In this document: positions 32,660 through 44,214 of the stretch, in pieces | Position numbering within the stretch: the stretch's first letter is position 1 | How the letters are laid out: each line of letters opens with the position of its first letter | Source: Hyperoodon ampullatus | Taxonomy: Eukaryota; Chordata; Mammalia; Artiodactyla; Ziphiidae | Length of the DNA stretch: 64,000 nucleotides | Direction of reading: 5' to 3' | Assembly: GCA_949752795.1 (NCBI GenBank) | Contig: OX457061.1 | Location: 125,012,152-125,076,151, forward strand | Notes under the pieces: model-generated | The model's database searches: none | What the model saw: the letters and a program-made list of their open reading frames with translations, nothing else | What the model was told of the DNA's origin: nothing | Made by a program: the position numbers and the translations under genes

Positions 32660-34855
32660 TCAGGACCTTGTTACTGATGCTCCTGGATTAAACTATCACT
32701 GAATGACTCAGCACATTGTGGCTGGGTTGGGGGGGGCAGTGATGGACTTTGTATTCCATTCCCCCCAAGAAAGGAGGGTTTCAAAAATGAGCTTCTGCAA
32801 GACAAGCAACAATTATAGTCTAAGGCTGGGATTCTATGAGGGGCAGATTGGAGATGGGGCTCATCAGGTAATTGACCAAGCAATGTGAGGGGTCATTATC
32901 CCCGAGAGGATGACGAGCATTAACAGGTGACAAGAGTACCAACAGGTCAGACTCCAGATAGCAAACAAGATGCTCGATTGCAACAGTGTTCAGGGAACTG
33001 AACAAACGGGCAGGTGAACTGGAAACACTGCAGGACAGGAAAACTATCCAGGAAGGGTCTGTGTGAGAATTCATGTTAAGTTTCAGCTCCTGTACTCAAA
33101 AAGCTCCTGGTGCTGTCACCTTGAAGAAAGGCCAAGAGACAACTCAGACCAAGATGTGGTCAAAAGGAAGTTAACGTCATCCTGAGCTGTATTTTAAAAG
33201 AATATGTGTATGTATAAATTGGTATAATAAAAATAAGAAATAATATTTCAGGACCTAGTTAAAGGGTGTGGCCTGATTGTTTTGCGTAGCTCAGGACCAC
33301 ACAAAGTAGCCTGTTGGTTCTTAGCGGTTTTGCAAAAGAATTCATTAATATTTTTTTCAAGAAATGTCTAGTGTTTTTAGTGAGCTCTGCAGCTTTCCAT
33401 AAAGGACTTTGAACTTCCAGTCCTGACCTCGTTGTCACCATGGATTTGGAGAAATGGGAGCGGAGGCGTCTGCTCAGAGGTCTCTTCTGGGAACCATTAA
33501 TCAGAGGAGTGACAGCTCTGGTGTCAGCAATCCTGACACCAGACCGCTTCTCTTCCACTTTCATACCGCAAAGAAATTAAGAAGAGTCCGAGAATAAAGG
33601 AACTTTACAGAACGCTACTGCAGGGGACCTGGGTCAAGTGGTCATGTCTATTTAAGAGGCGGGGCGCACTGTAAAAGGCTCCACTCTTTTACCAAAAGAG
33701 GTTTTAAATATCTCACAGGTTCTGGCAGCCCAGGAGGTGAATAGAGCATTGCATGACTATTTTTTCTCCCAAAATGTCAAACTATCATCACACTGCACGT
33801 CCATCCATGGGCATGGCTCCCAATCAGGCTGAGGAACTCAGGTGACCTTTCCGGGCCCCTGCATATCGGATGGCTGTGCGCACAGCCTCTGAGACAGAGA
33901 TCTCTGTTTCCTGACTTCCAGCACCTGCGCCACCACCCCTCCCGCCACCCCGGGACATCAGCCACAGGAGGCTAAGGTGTGTGGCAGCGGCAGTAACAAC
34001 TCCAGGCTCTCAAGCGCAGGTGCTCTGACCTGAAAATTAGAAATACCACCTTAAATGACGACTTACTGGCCCAAACTAGTTTCGTGGTCCTGCTCAACCA
34101 CAGAGGGCAGGAAGTCCAGCCTTGGAGAGAGGAGTTAGTGAACAAAATGATCCACCACCACAGCCAATGAGTAGTAAACCCAGCCAACGCGAACAAGCTT
34201 CGCTGGTGTTAGGGAGATGCCTTTCTGGGCGCTCATAGCCTCTGAGGGGGATATGGGGCCTCTTCATTCTTCCCCTGGATGGTCACCAGTTTGTTGTTGC
34301 TTAAAAATAAAACATAATGTAGGGGGGAAGAAAAATAAAGGCCCTGAAATGTGAAAAATTTTAAAACATTATTAAAATTTTAAAAGAAATAAATATGTTA
34401 TAGTGAGACAATACATAGCAAAATCGAAATATTTAAATTAGTGTAAAGATCTTTGACAGTCAAGATTAAAGACTATAGGTTTTAATACAAATTTCTCTAC
34501 TCAAGGGTAATTTGACATAAATTCTTAAGAAAAGGGGAAGTATTCTTAATTTAGAAATTAAAATTTCATGATAGGATTTTTATGCAAAGAAGTGTTGGTG
34601 CTAGTTTTTCAGCTAACAAATCAGAACCAAGAATGGGCAGTTTATACTTCTGGAGTGTTGCCACAATGAGACTGGAAGATCATCATTGTCACTTGTCATA
34701 TAAATTGTACACTTGTGCTATTGTTCCCAAACTTTCCAATGTAACCAGTTTACTGAAGAGTCTGAACTTGGCGCAGTACAGGTAACCATTTTGCGTTTCT
34801 ACAATCACTGACTACAACCGTTCTCTGCCACCATTTCTTACCCCCTTAACAACAT
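32660..34855. other. Mostly single-copy interval
   Basis: No confirmed gene. It contains the 46-codon ORF at 33440-33580 listed separately. 33640-33700 pairs a TATTTAAG box with a short GC-rich motif. 34310-34560 is AT-rich. Antisense frames of 60-101 codons here have no recognisable domain. Confidence 0.4.
33440..33580 (+). CDS. Candidate 46-codon ORF, unproven
   Basis: The ATG at 33440 sits in a near-ideal Kozak context (gtcaccATGG). The frame runs 46 codons, MDLEKWERRR to FIPQRN, to TAA at 33578-33580. It is basic at the N-terminus, with a short hydrophobic stretch (VTALVSAIL) in the middle. An AATAAA occurs just downstream near 33593. I recognise no family, see no splice sites or promoter, and chance frames of this size are common. 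An antisense frame of 101 codons overlaps. Listed as a candidate only. Confidence 0.15.
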   Translation: MDLEKWERRRLLRGLFWEPLIRGVTALVSAILTPDRFSSTFIPQRN

Positions 34856-34859
34856 CCTA

Positions 34860-35645
34860 AATAAATCCTAAGGCTTCCCACTCACTTCCAGGGAGTAAAA
34901 GCTCCAATTCAACTCGATGCAGTTTACCACCACAATATTATATCAACATCACATCTGACTGATGTCTTCCCCTCCCCCTCCCCAGCATCACCCACAGGGT
35001 TCAGACGAGTGCAAGGGCTGGATCACCTTCTTCATGGCTACTCCCCCAGCACCGTAGCTAAGATTCTAGCCAGAAAACGAGATCCCAAATCTCCCTCCTA
35101 CATCCCTCCAGGCTTCATGAGTGATTCTTGGAGCGCCCCAGCTTGGGGTGCTGAGTAACCTCTGTTTGCCCCTCCAGACTGACACCCAGCTTCTCATCTC
35201 TGTTCTGGGCACCCAGGAGGCTGACTTCTACATGAAGCTTCAACTGAGCTCTTTTGCTCCCTGGCTTCTGGTGGGAGACCAGAGTTTGGACAAAGATACT
35301 GAGGTATTTATTTCCTTGACCCTCTCCTTGCCAGGCTGGAGATTGCCAGTGACCAAGTCCGTCTTCAGAAGCCCATCGGTCCTGCTGGGCTGACCTCCTC
35401 TTCAGCTCCAGCTCTGGGTCCTAGTCACCATGTCCCCTCCTGGCCTCTGGGTTTGCGGTGGTTCAAGCTACCCCTGCTGTGATGGCCAGGATGCTTCACC
35501 ACGCCTTGCTGGCTTCCCCAGCTCTAGTCACACCTGGTAAACCGTCTCTTCATCAATCTCTCTTGAGCTGCCCTATTTGAGTGCACACTACCTGCTTACT
35601 GTCGGGATGTGCCCGACACTAAGGGCCAAAGACTTTTCCTGCCTC
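34860..35645. mobile_element. Old interspersed repeats, family not assigned
   Basis: The part at 34860-34980 is faintly like an L2 3' region ('cagggagtaaaagctccaat'). The part at about 35190-35640 ('ggaggctgacttctacatga', 'ctccctggcttctggtggga', 'gaggtatttatttccttgac', 'tgagtgcacactacctgctt') resembles a common very old mammalian repeat whose name I cannot give with confidence. A 90-codon frame at 35121-35393 runs through it and is probably incidental. Confidence 0.4.
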
Positions 35646-35649
35646 AAAC

Positions 35650-38080
35650 AGAAAGGAGGAAAAATGCCAGCACCATGTCCTTTTGACCTCTGTCTCTCCT
35701 TTAAATTGGGTGCCTATTAAGAAGGGGATAGACTTGTGATAATGGATCAGGGTCAGTTTGAAGACCTCAGTATAAGCCCTGAGGGAGTCCTAGACTTCAC
35801 ACGCAAAAAGGCTTCTTTAGACCATGTATCACTTCATGCTCCTTTGTTCTTAATTCAGCAATTTTCAATTTGGGGGCAGCAGAAACAGTCCACTCAACAT
35901 CCTGAAAGACCTACATTTACCAATTTATATAGTCAAAACTCAAGATAAATACACATTGTCATGAACTGAACTAATCTGTCAGGACTAGATATATCTGTAA
36001 GTTCAGATCCTCCCTAGCTGGAATAATCAGCTGTTAATGGATACTTGAGGATTTATCTTTATCTGCCTTATTACCTTCCCAAGAAAATATCAAGTTTTTC
36101 ATACTGATTTCTAGCATTTGTCCTCTGAAGCCTTTTAGTATGTTTTCAACACACATCCAATGTCAAAACAGTACTCCCAGGACACTAATACAGAGATTCA
36201 TCTAATGGTGTATTTAGCAAAATGTCTGCTTTGAGAAAGAACAAGGGTATGATCCTTTAGAGGCACTGTACTGGGTTTCATTTAGTTGGAATAAAACGCC
36301 ACCTGAGAGCCGTCTCCAGCTAACCTTATGCTTTATTTGCATTTTTCTTTTAGCTTATTAAAAGTGAAGGCATTCAGAGGTTGAGTGAAATTGCCAGCAA
36401 ACTGTATTTCATGTCGAAGATCAGCAGGGGTCTTTTGGGGGCCTTCAATTTTTCTCTGAGTGTCAGGAAATCAGATTATTGCATCCAGCTGCAAGCTGTT
36501 TTGATTGCACTGAAAGTCTGATTTAATTTGGTACAAATGGCAAATTACTCCTCTATCCTTGAACTGCATGTACTCCTAAAGTACTATATTTCAGGATGTC
36601 CTTAAAAGTTTAGAGTAGAAACCTGATTTCTAAAGGTTCCTTCTCCATGCCTAGACCATTTGTAAAATGCCAACATGTCCTGGAGTAGCAAAGACATCAC
36701 ACACACATGTCCTACCCTCCCTCCCCTCAGGCTGTTACAGAATATGTGTATGGACTCCATCATTCTATGCACAGTGAGAAAGATTCGGGAAGATTCTTGA
36801 CAAAATGGAACAGAGCTTGGAGTATTTATTTATTGATACCACTTAAAGGGCCACTGATCTGAAGATGATCCTATCCTCTAAGTGATACTGCTATTCAAAA
36901 TGCTAAACAATGCTAAGAAAGAAAATCTTCCCGAGTGGCAGGACCTGTAAAGGATAGTATTTGAAGGAGGCAAAACAACTTCGGTTTTGTTAAATCTTCT
37001 TGTACCGCAGAGCTTTCAAGAACCGCTCTTTACTAGAACCTATTCAGGGTGGACAAAAGAACTCACAAACAATAGTGTTATTTCAACACCACACTTTAGA
37101 AGCCATTCACAACTTCTGAGGCTTTGAGTTGACAAAACATACAACTTCAAAACACACAGGTCAGGATGTCTCAAGATGGTCCAACGCCAACGTTTATGTG
37201 GGAGCGACGATATTCATTATGAAGCTTAAATGCTATAAAATGAACGGTTGGATGGTCTTCTTTTACGGAGGTTTAAAAATAACCAAAAAATGAGTATGTT
37301 ACATTTAGCTCCATGTAAAGGCAACAGTGATGATGAATTTTTCACTGGCTCTTTAAATTGTCTTCACTTAACACAATCGTATTTTCAGAGATAAACACCA
37401 TAAAGTCTTTGTAGGCAGCAAGTCACAATACACTCTTTGAAGAACAGGACTTCATAAATCTTCCTTTCTGGTGCTAGTTGAGCTTATGTGGTTCTTCCAC
37501 TCTGCAACTTCTTTATCTTCTCTTCCCTCTTCCAATTTGTGTGCATCTTCAACCCAGCTCTCCCATGTATTCAGGAGTCTTCCCCCAAACATAACACTTC
37601 CTTGCTCTGAACAGATACAGAATGCAGTTATCCTGTTTACATAATACAGAAATATGATGTCCAAAGGTTTATATCCTCTTAAGCCACACTATAATCTTTT
37701 CCTTGATTTTTTTCCAAAACTTACAATTTTTAAAGTCCTCCTGGGAAAATAATGGGAATTATTGAGGCCAGCAATTCCCACAGAGCACAGTGTTTGAGAA
37801 AAATATGCTTACTACTCTGATGTCTGAGAAAAGAATTAGATATGATTTTCTGTTAAGGGAATTTCAGGCTAATACATGCTAATAAATGCTGAACTGAACT
37901 TATTAAGATAAAATGTTCTTGTATATCAAATGATAGTCATTTTCTTTAAAAATGATGATAGCAGGTGTTCCAATCTGAATCACTCATTTGCAGCATGATT
38001 TAAAATTAGCAAATGTCAACATGATGGAGGGTTAGTTTCCAAAAATACAGATTACGCAGACCACGTTCAATGCATGCACT
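35650..38080. other. Single-copy-like AT-rich interval
   Basis: No gene or nameable repeat in 2.4 kb. 36330-36530 has the even look of a conserved non-coding element and includes an ATTTGCAT POU octamer at about 36337. Antisense frame 37452-37664 (70 codons) has no domain. Confidence 0.4.
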
Positions 38081-38084
38081 GAAG

Positions 38085-38345
38085 CATAAATAATAATCCT
38101 TCATGGTGCTTTTCAGTTTACACTATGATTTTTTTATGTACATTATTTGCTGCTTGTTACAACTTTGTAACAGAGAAAACAAGAATATTTTTAGTATTCT
38201 CGTTTTTCAGATGAGGAGATCAGGGCTCAGAAAGATTTAATAACTCATCCAGTGTCACATAACTTATATGTTGCAGACTATAGAGCAAGAATTAAAAATA
38301 AGTCTTCTGACTTGCTTTCTATACCTATTCCAACATATCATGGAG
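38085..38345 (+). mobile_element. MIR SINE relic
   Basis: 'ttttcagatgaggagatcag', 'ggctcagaaagatttaataa', 'ctcatccagtgtcacataac' and 'tcttctgacttgctttctat' follow the MIR consensus in order. Its left end is vague. Confidence 0.65.
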
Positions 38346-38442
38346 AGCCTCCAGCATTTTGAATGTTCCACCCAGAATAATGGACCCTAAATGCAGACAC
38401 TATGACAGCCTCATGGCTGTGGCCTTAGAAGACACCCAGCTT

Positions 38443-38774
38443 GGATTTCCCTGGTGGCGCAGTGGTTAAGAATCTGCCTGCCAATGCAGAGGACACGGGT
38501 TCAATCCTTGGTCCGGGAAGATCCCACACGCCGCGGAGTAACGAAGCCCGTGCGCCACAACTACTGAGCCTGTGCTCTAGAGCCCGCGAGCCACAACTTC
38601 TGAGCCCACATGCCACAACTATTGAAGCCCACACGCCTAGACCCCATGCTCCACAACAAGGGAAGCCACCTCAAATGAGAAGCCTGTGCACCACAACGAA
38701 GTGTAGCCCCCGCTCGCCGCAACTAGAGAAAGCCCGCGCGCAGCAACAAAGACCCAGCACAGCCAAAAAAAAAA
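38443..38774 (+). mobile_element. CHR-type SINE, long form
   Basis: Full head ('ggatttccctggtggcgcag', 'gggttcaatccttggtccgg') and long body with repeated 'agcccgcgagccacaact' units, 'cgccgcaactagagaaagcc' and 'gcaacaaagacccagcacag', then an A tail. A duplication (agaagacacccagctt, 15 of 16 bases) lies at 38427-38442 and 38775-38790. A 117-codon frame across it is a by-product. Confidence 0.95.
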
Positions 38775-38790
38775 AGAAGACACCCAACTT

Positions 38791-40420
38791 ATGAAGTAGA
38801 GGCAGTGGAGAGAAAATGATAAATCACACCATTCTCCATTCTCTTCTCCCTCATTGTTTTCTTGATGATTGATATATTTTTCATTAAAAAAAATGCATTT
38901 GGCCTGACTCTGCATTCTAATTTTGTCCTTCTAATTGTATTCTCCTGATTAAGATTTTCATATACCTAGTTTTGTCAAAAGTGATTCAAAGATAGCAGAA
39001 TTTGGATCAGCCTTATAACAGATACAAAAAACTTCATTAAAGCATAAATGACAAGAACTGAAGGTGCACAGAGGCTTCTTACTGTGGTTCAATGTATAAT
39101 GGCCCACTTTGGCAGATAAATGGCCAATATTTCACAAAATTGTCTATTTTCTCAGTGAAGCAGGATATCTCTTCTTTGCACATGGCTCACAAATTACAAA
39201 TCTGTTCTGATTGCTGGTAATATTATAGATGGGATGATTAAAAGAACATTTGAATGATAAGGCTTCCCCTGTATGCAGCCCAAGAAAGAAAGTAGGGGGA
39301 AATATATTCATGACTCGAAGTTTAAGGAACAAAAGGTAACACTGTGCCAATGGTTTTGGTACAAATGGCAGGAGATAAAATACAGAGTTTCATGTGAATG
39401 ATCCGCTGTCACCAAAATAAGAAGCTAGCCTAAGGCAGCCGGGTCATTTGTCTTACATAGACCACTGTTCCTCAGTGTAGACACCCAACAGGCAGCAAAG
39501 CCTGAAGCTCCCACTAACCAGAGGGACCAACGCCAATTTTTTATAATAATTTGAAAATTAATATTTAAGAAACAGCATTGAAACAGAAATCATGTGAAAA
39601 ATCAGAATGCTGTTGGTATTTCTTATGAATTTTAATTGTTTTAAATTACATATTAGGGGTTTGGGGCAACATAATATTTTCAGTGCTTATTAAGAACCCA
39701 GTCGGTCTTATTCAACCCATGCTTCTACTTGGCTGCATTCTCGTCTTGATGTGGAAATGTTCTTTAATAAAAAAGAGCATCCATAAATTAGAGTCGGAAG
39801 CTGAGCAAGTGAAAGAATGGGATTCACAAATAGGACTTGAGCTCCTTATAAATCACAAGAGGAATTCTTATAAGAACAAGTATTTTTATAAGAACAAGAG
39901 GAGCAAGGGCTGAAAGTGATCAAGACAGCCTTAAAGTCTTTCCCTCAGCTGCACTAAACTTCAGAAAGGCTTCTTCCCGACCCTAGACTCCTGACTTCGC
40001 TTCTCCTATAACATTAACTTTAGAAGACTTGTAATTATAAATTATTTCTCTATCCTTTTGAGATGTAAATATTTTGAAAAGTCACTTGCCAGTTTGGCAA
40101 CCTAGGAGTTATCTTTCTCCAGGATCTGGGAGCTGTCCCTTTCAAGTGTGATCATGAAGAAAGATACTTCCCTTGTCTCCCAGGCTCTGTGGGAGGGAAG
40201 AAGCCTAACATCCATGGGTACCAACCAGCAAGCACAGATGGCCTCATCACAGAGAGAAACACGGCAACACATCTCATGGATCCACCTCTCCCCAAATGCC
40301 CTCTGGCACTTTGTCACCAGCTCACCCCACTGCTCTAAACTTTGGTCTCAGCAGGGGTGGATGGGTAAAAGGATTTGCAAAATACTGGAAAATGTTGAAG
40401 CTGGATGAGTGCTACATAAA
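38791..40420. other. Unassigned interval
   Basis: AT-rich with no recognised gene, RNA or repeat. A frame of 86 codons at 40148-40408 lacks any domain and overlaps an antisense frame. Confidence 0.4.
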
Positions 40421-40424
40421 GTCT

Positions 40425-42800
40425 TTTTTTTCTTTTTGAGCAGTTTTAGGTTTATAGAAAAATCATGCAGAAAGTACAGAAAGTCCCCACATCCTTCCTC
40501 TCCTCACTCCACAGTTCCTCCTATTATTAATCTCTTGCACTAGTATATTTGTTACAACTGATAAGCCAATATCGTTACATTATTATTAACTAAAGTCCTC
40601 AGTTTACATTAGGGTTCGGTCTTGGTCTTGTGCCTTTTTGACAAACACATAATATCATCATAGTATCCACCATCACGTATGGTACAGAAGAGTCTCACTA
40701 CCTTAAAATCCCCTGTGCTTCACCTGTTCACTCCTCTCCCCTTCCTCTGAACCCCTGGCAGCCACGGACTTTTTTATTGTCTCTATAACCTTGCCTTTTC
40801 CAGAGGGTAGTATAATTGGAATCATACAGTATGGACCTTTTCAGACTAGTCTCTCTCAGTCAGCAATATGCATTTAAGGTTTCTCCATGTCTCGTTGTGG
40901 TTTGATAGCTCATTTCTTCCTATTGCCATAACATTCCGTTGTCTGGATGGACCACAGTTGATCAGTTCACCTGCTGAATGACAACAGATGTGTCCAGTTT
41001 CTGTCAATTATTATTAAAGCTGAAATCAACATCTGCATGCATGTTTTTGTGTGACACAAGTTTTCAACTCGATCAGGTAAATATCTAGAAGCATAATTGC
41101 TTGATCATATGGTAAGACTGCCTTCTGAGAACTGCCAAACTGTCTTCCGAAGTGTCTGTGCCAGTTTGCATCCTTTCCTGTCGTCCCACATCCTTGTGCG
41201 CATTGGGTATTGTTAGTTTTTTACATTGGAGCCATTCTAATGAGTACATAATGCTATCTCACTTTTTTAAAATTTGTAATTCCCTAACAACAAATGATTT
41301 TGAGAAGCTTTTCATATGATTACTTGCCATCTGTATATATATGTTGAGGTGTCTTCAGACCTTTTGCCTATGTATTAATTGGATTGTATGTTTTCTTATT
41401 GTTCCGTTTTAAGAGTTCTTTGAATATTTTAGATACATTCCTTTATCAAATGTGTTTCACAAATAATTTCTCCTAGTCTGCAGCTTGTCTTTTCATCCTC
41501 TTGACAGTATCTTTCTTATGACAGAAATTTTTAATTTTGGTACAGTTGAGCATAACCATTTTTTTCTTTCATGGAGCGTGCTTTTGTTGTTATATCTATG
41601 AACACATTACCAAACACAGGTCACCTAGATTTTCTGTGTTTCCTTCCAGAAGTTTTATAATTTTACATTCTACACTCAGATCCATGATCCATTTTAAGTT
41701 GAATCCATTCGTAAAATATGTAAAGTCTGTGTCTAGAATTTTTCTTGCATAAAAAATCTAATTGCTCCAGTACCATTTGTTGAAAGACTGTCCTTTGTTC
41801 ACTGAACTGCCTTTGCTCCACGGCTAAAGATTAAATGGCTATATGTGCATGGGCTGATTTCTGTGCTCTCTATTTTGTTCCATTTATCTATGTGTCTGTT
41901 ATTTCACAAATGCCATGCTATCTTGATGATTATAGCTTTAAAATAAGTTTTCAAGTCAGGTAATATCACTTCAACAACTTTATTCTTCTTTCTTTCATGT
42001 CTTTTGACTAGTGGGGTGTTTTGCCTCTCCATATAAACTTGACAGTACTGAGTCTTCCAATCCATAAACATGGAAATAACTCTCCTTTTATTTAGATATT
42101 CCTTGATTTTGTTCAGAGTAATTTTCGACATATAGATTCCACATATTTTGTTAGATTTATACCTAATACACATATCATGTCATCTGCAAACATATACAAT
42201 TTTATTTCTTCCTTCCAATTCTATACTCCTTTTCTTTTCTTTTCTTTTCTTGTGTTACTGCATTGCTAAGACCTCCAATGCAACACTGAGTAGGAGTGGT
42301 AAGAGAGGAAATCCTTGCCTTGTTCCTGATCTTAGGGGAAAAGTGTCCAGGTAACACCATTAGGACTTCCCTGGTGGTGCGGTGGTAAAGAATCTGCCTG
42401 CCAATGCAGGGGACGCGGGTTCGAGCCCTGATCCAGGAAGATCCCACATGCCATGGAGCAGCTAAGCCCGTGAGCCACAACTACTGAGCCCATGTGCCAC
42501 AACTACTGAAGCCCGCATGCCTAGAGCCCGTGCTCTGCAACAAAGACAAGCCACCGCAATGAGAAGCCTGCACACCGCAACGAAGAGTAGCCCCTGCTCG
42601 CCACAACTAGAGAAAGCCCAACGCAGCAATGATGACCTAACACTGCCAACAACAAACAAATAAATAAATAAATTTATTTATTTTTTTAAAAAACACAATT
42701 AACTATGATGTGAGGTATAGGTTTTTTGAGATGTTCTTTACCAAGTTGAGGACGTTCCCCAAATGTCAAACTTTTAAATACATATCATTGTGAAAGTATA
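40425..42800 (-). mobile_element. Long old L1, antisense, split by a SINE
   Basis: From 'agcagttttaggtttataga' through 'ctgaaatcaacatctgcatg', 'gatcatatggtaagactgc', 'ccattctaatgagtacataa' and 'ttgccttgttcctgatctta', the text is the reverse complement of an old L1 3' UTR and ORF2. The SINE at 42363-42691 interrupts it; L1 text resumes with 'aactatgatgtgaggtatag'. Broken remnants (for example minus 41904-42173) resemble ORF2. A (TTTTC)n patch lies at 42234-42252. Confidence 0.82.
42363..42691 (+). mobile_element. CHR-type SINE, long form
   Basis: Head 'ggacttccctggtggtgcgg' with 'gggttcgagccctgatcc', a long body with 'acaactactgaagcccgcat' and 'cgccacaactagagaaagcc', and a tail evolved into (AAAT)n plus a T-rich end. 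A duplication (aacaccatta at 42353-42362; aacacaatta at 42692-42701, 9 of 10) flanks it inside the antisense L1. Confidence 0.92.
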
Positions 42801-43111
42801 CCATGGATATTAATTGTCTTTGGACTCTATGGTATATATGGCATATAGTATATATGGTAAAATGGTAATATAGAAAGAAAAATACTTTCAAAATATATTT
42901 AAATTGTTTCCTGGACAACTTCCCAATATAAAAAAATAAGCTTGTCACTATTCCTTTTCATTGATAAAATAACTATTTTTACATGATTTTTATATTTTAA
43001 GGAGGGAACACTAAAACTAACAAAGTCACCATTTAGTGCATAACACGTGCCTTTAAAATCCTGGGCTATCACCTATTGAAAATATGGGTAACAAATTAAT
43101 TTCTAGGTACA

Positions 43112-43310
43112 AATGCAACTTTTTTTTAAGTGAAGTATAGCTGATTCACAATATTATATTAGTTTCAGTTGTACAACATAGTGACTCAATATTTTATAGA
43201 TTATACTCCATTTAAAGTTATTACAAAATAATGGCTGTATTTCCCTGTGCTGTACATTATATCTTTAGAAACCAAAAATCTGTTGGTTACATAAGGCATG
43301 AGACTAGACT
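43112..43310 (-). mobile_element. L1 3' end, antisense
   Basis: 'tttttaagtgaagtatagct', 'attagtttcagttgtacaac', 'ttccctgtgctgtacattat' is the reverse complement of an older L1 3' UTR, starting with the T-run of its tail. Confidence 0.65.
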
Positions 43311-43367
43311 CTAGAACTATTATGCATTTCTCTTAAGAAATCCCTTTCTAAAAGAGTTAGCACCCTT

Positions 43368-43713
43368 GGGCTTCCCTGGTGGTGCAGTGGTTAAGAATCC
43401 ACCTGCTAATGCAGGGGACACAGTTTCGAGCCCTGGTCTGGGAAGATCCCACATGCCGCAGAGCAACTAAGCCTGTGCAACACAACTACTGAGCCTGCGC
43501 TCTAGAGCCCACGTGCCACAACTACTGAGCCCGTGTGCCTAGAGCCCGTGCTGCACAACAAGAGAAGCCACCACAATGAGAAGCCCACACACCACAACGA
43601 AGAGTAGCCCCCACTCGCCACAACTAGAGAAAGCCCACGCACAGCAACAAAGACCCAATGCAGCCAAAACATAAAATAAAATAAAATAATAAAATAAATT
43701 TATACATTAAAAA
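43368..43713 (+). mobile_element. CHR-type SINE, long form
   Basis: Head 'gggcttccctggtggtgcag', 'tttcgagccctggtctggg', a long body with 'acaactactgagcctgcgct' and 'gcaacaaagacccaatgcag', then an A-rich tail. A 17-bp duplication with one mismatch (aaagagttagcaccctt at 43351-43367; aaagaattagcaccctt at 43714-43730) flanks it. Confidence 0.95.
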
Positions 43714-43730
43714 AAAGAATTAGCACCCTT

Positions 43731-44064
43731 TATTCTCTATAGTGTCACACATGTTCAAGTTATATGAATATCAACTTCCTGCTTGAAGTATACTGGCACT
43801 TAATTTGTACTAAACCAGAAGGAACTTAATTTTTTCAGTAGGAAAATTCTTTCTTTTCAAGACTTTTTAATACAAATAAGTACATCAACTAAAGAATAGG
43901 AATATAATTTAAATGAGTAAGGAAAAGTAGAATAATCTGAGCTAAGAGCAACTTCTAGACTACAGAGGTACCATAGTGTATTTTCAAAATCTTCAAATCT
44001 TTAACATTTTCACATGAATCAAGCAAATAACTAAAATGTCCTTTCCTGACACATAAATATGATC
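43731..44064. other. Unassigned interval
   Basis: AT-rich, nothing recognised. Confidence 0.4.
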
Positions 44065-44214
44065 AGGAATTTGTTAGTCCTTCAGGGTATTGATTTCTTT
44101 GGTCTCGCCAAACTTAATTTGGTCCCAATTTTAGTTCTGTGCTTAAATTTAGGACCAAATTAGGTTTAACCTAGGCCAAAGAAATCAATACCCCCGAAGA
44201 ATTAACAAATTCCT
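44065..44214. repeat. Long hairpin (inverted repeat, arms about 61-63 bp)
   Basis: The left arm 44065-44125 and the right arm 44152-44214 are reverse complements over nearly their whole length. Shared blocks are 'aggaatttgttaa'-like ends, a perfect 16-bp 'gggtattgatttcttt' block and a perfect 'taatttggtcc' block next to the loop. The 26-bp centre (44126-44151) has further AATTT/AAATT pairing, so the terminal loop is only about 10 bases. I recognise no named family. Options are a palindromic miniature DNA transposon, a microRNA-like precursor locus or an inverted duplication. No clear TA or 8-bp target duplication was seen. Confidence 0.85.

Noticed and set aside
38441..38794. 117-codon plus-strand frame
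   Set aside because: It runs across a long-form CHR SINE and ends in its A tail; not a host gene.
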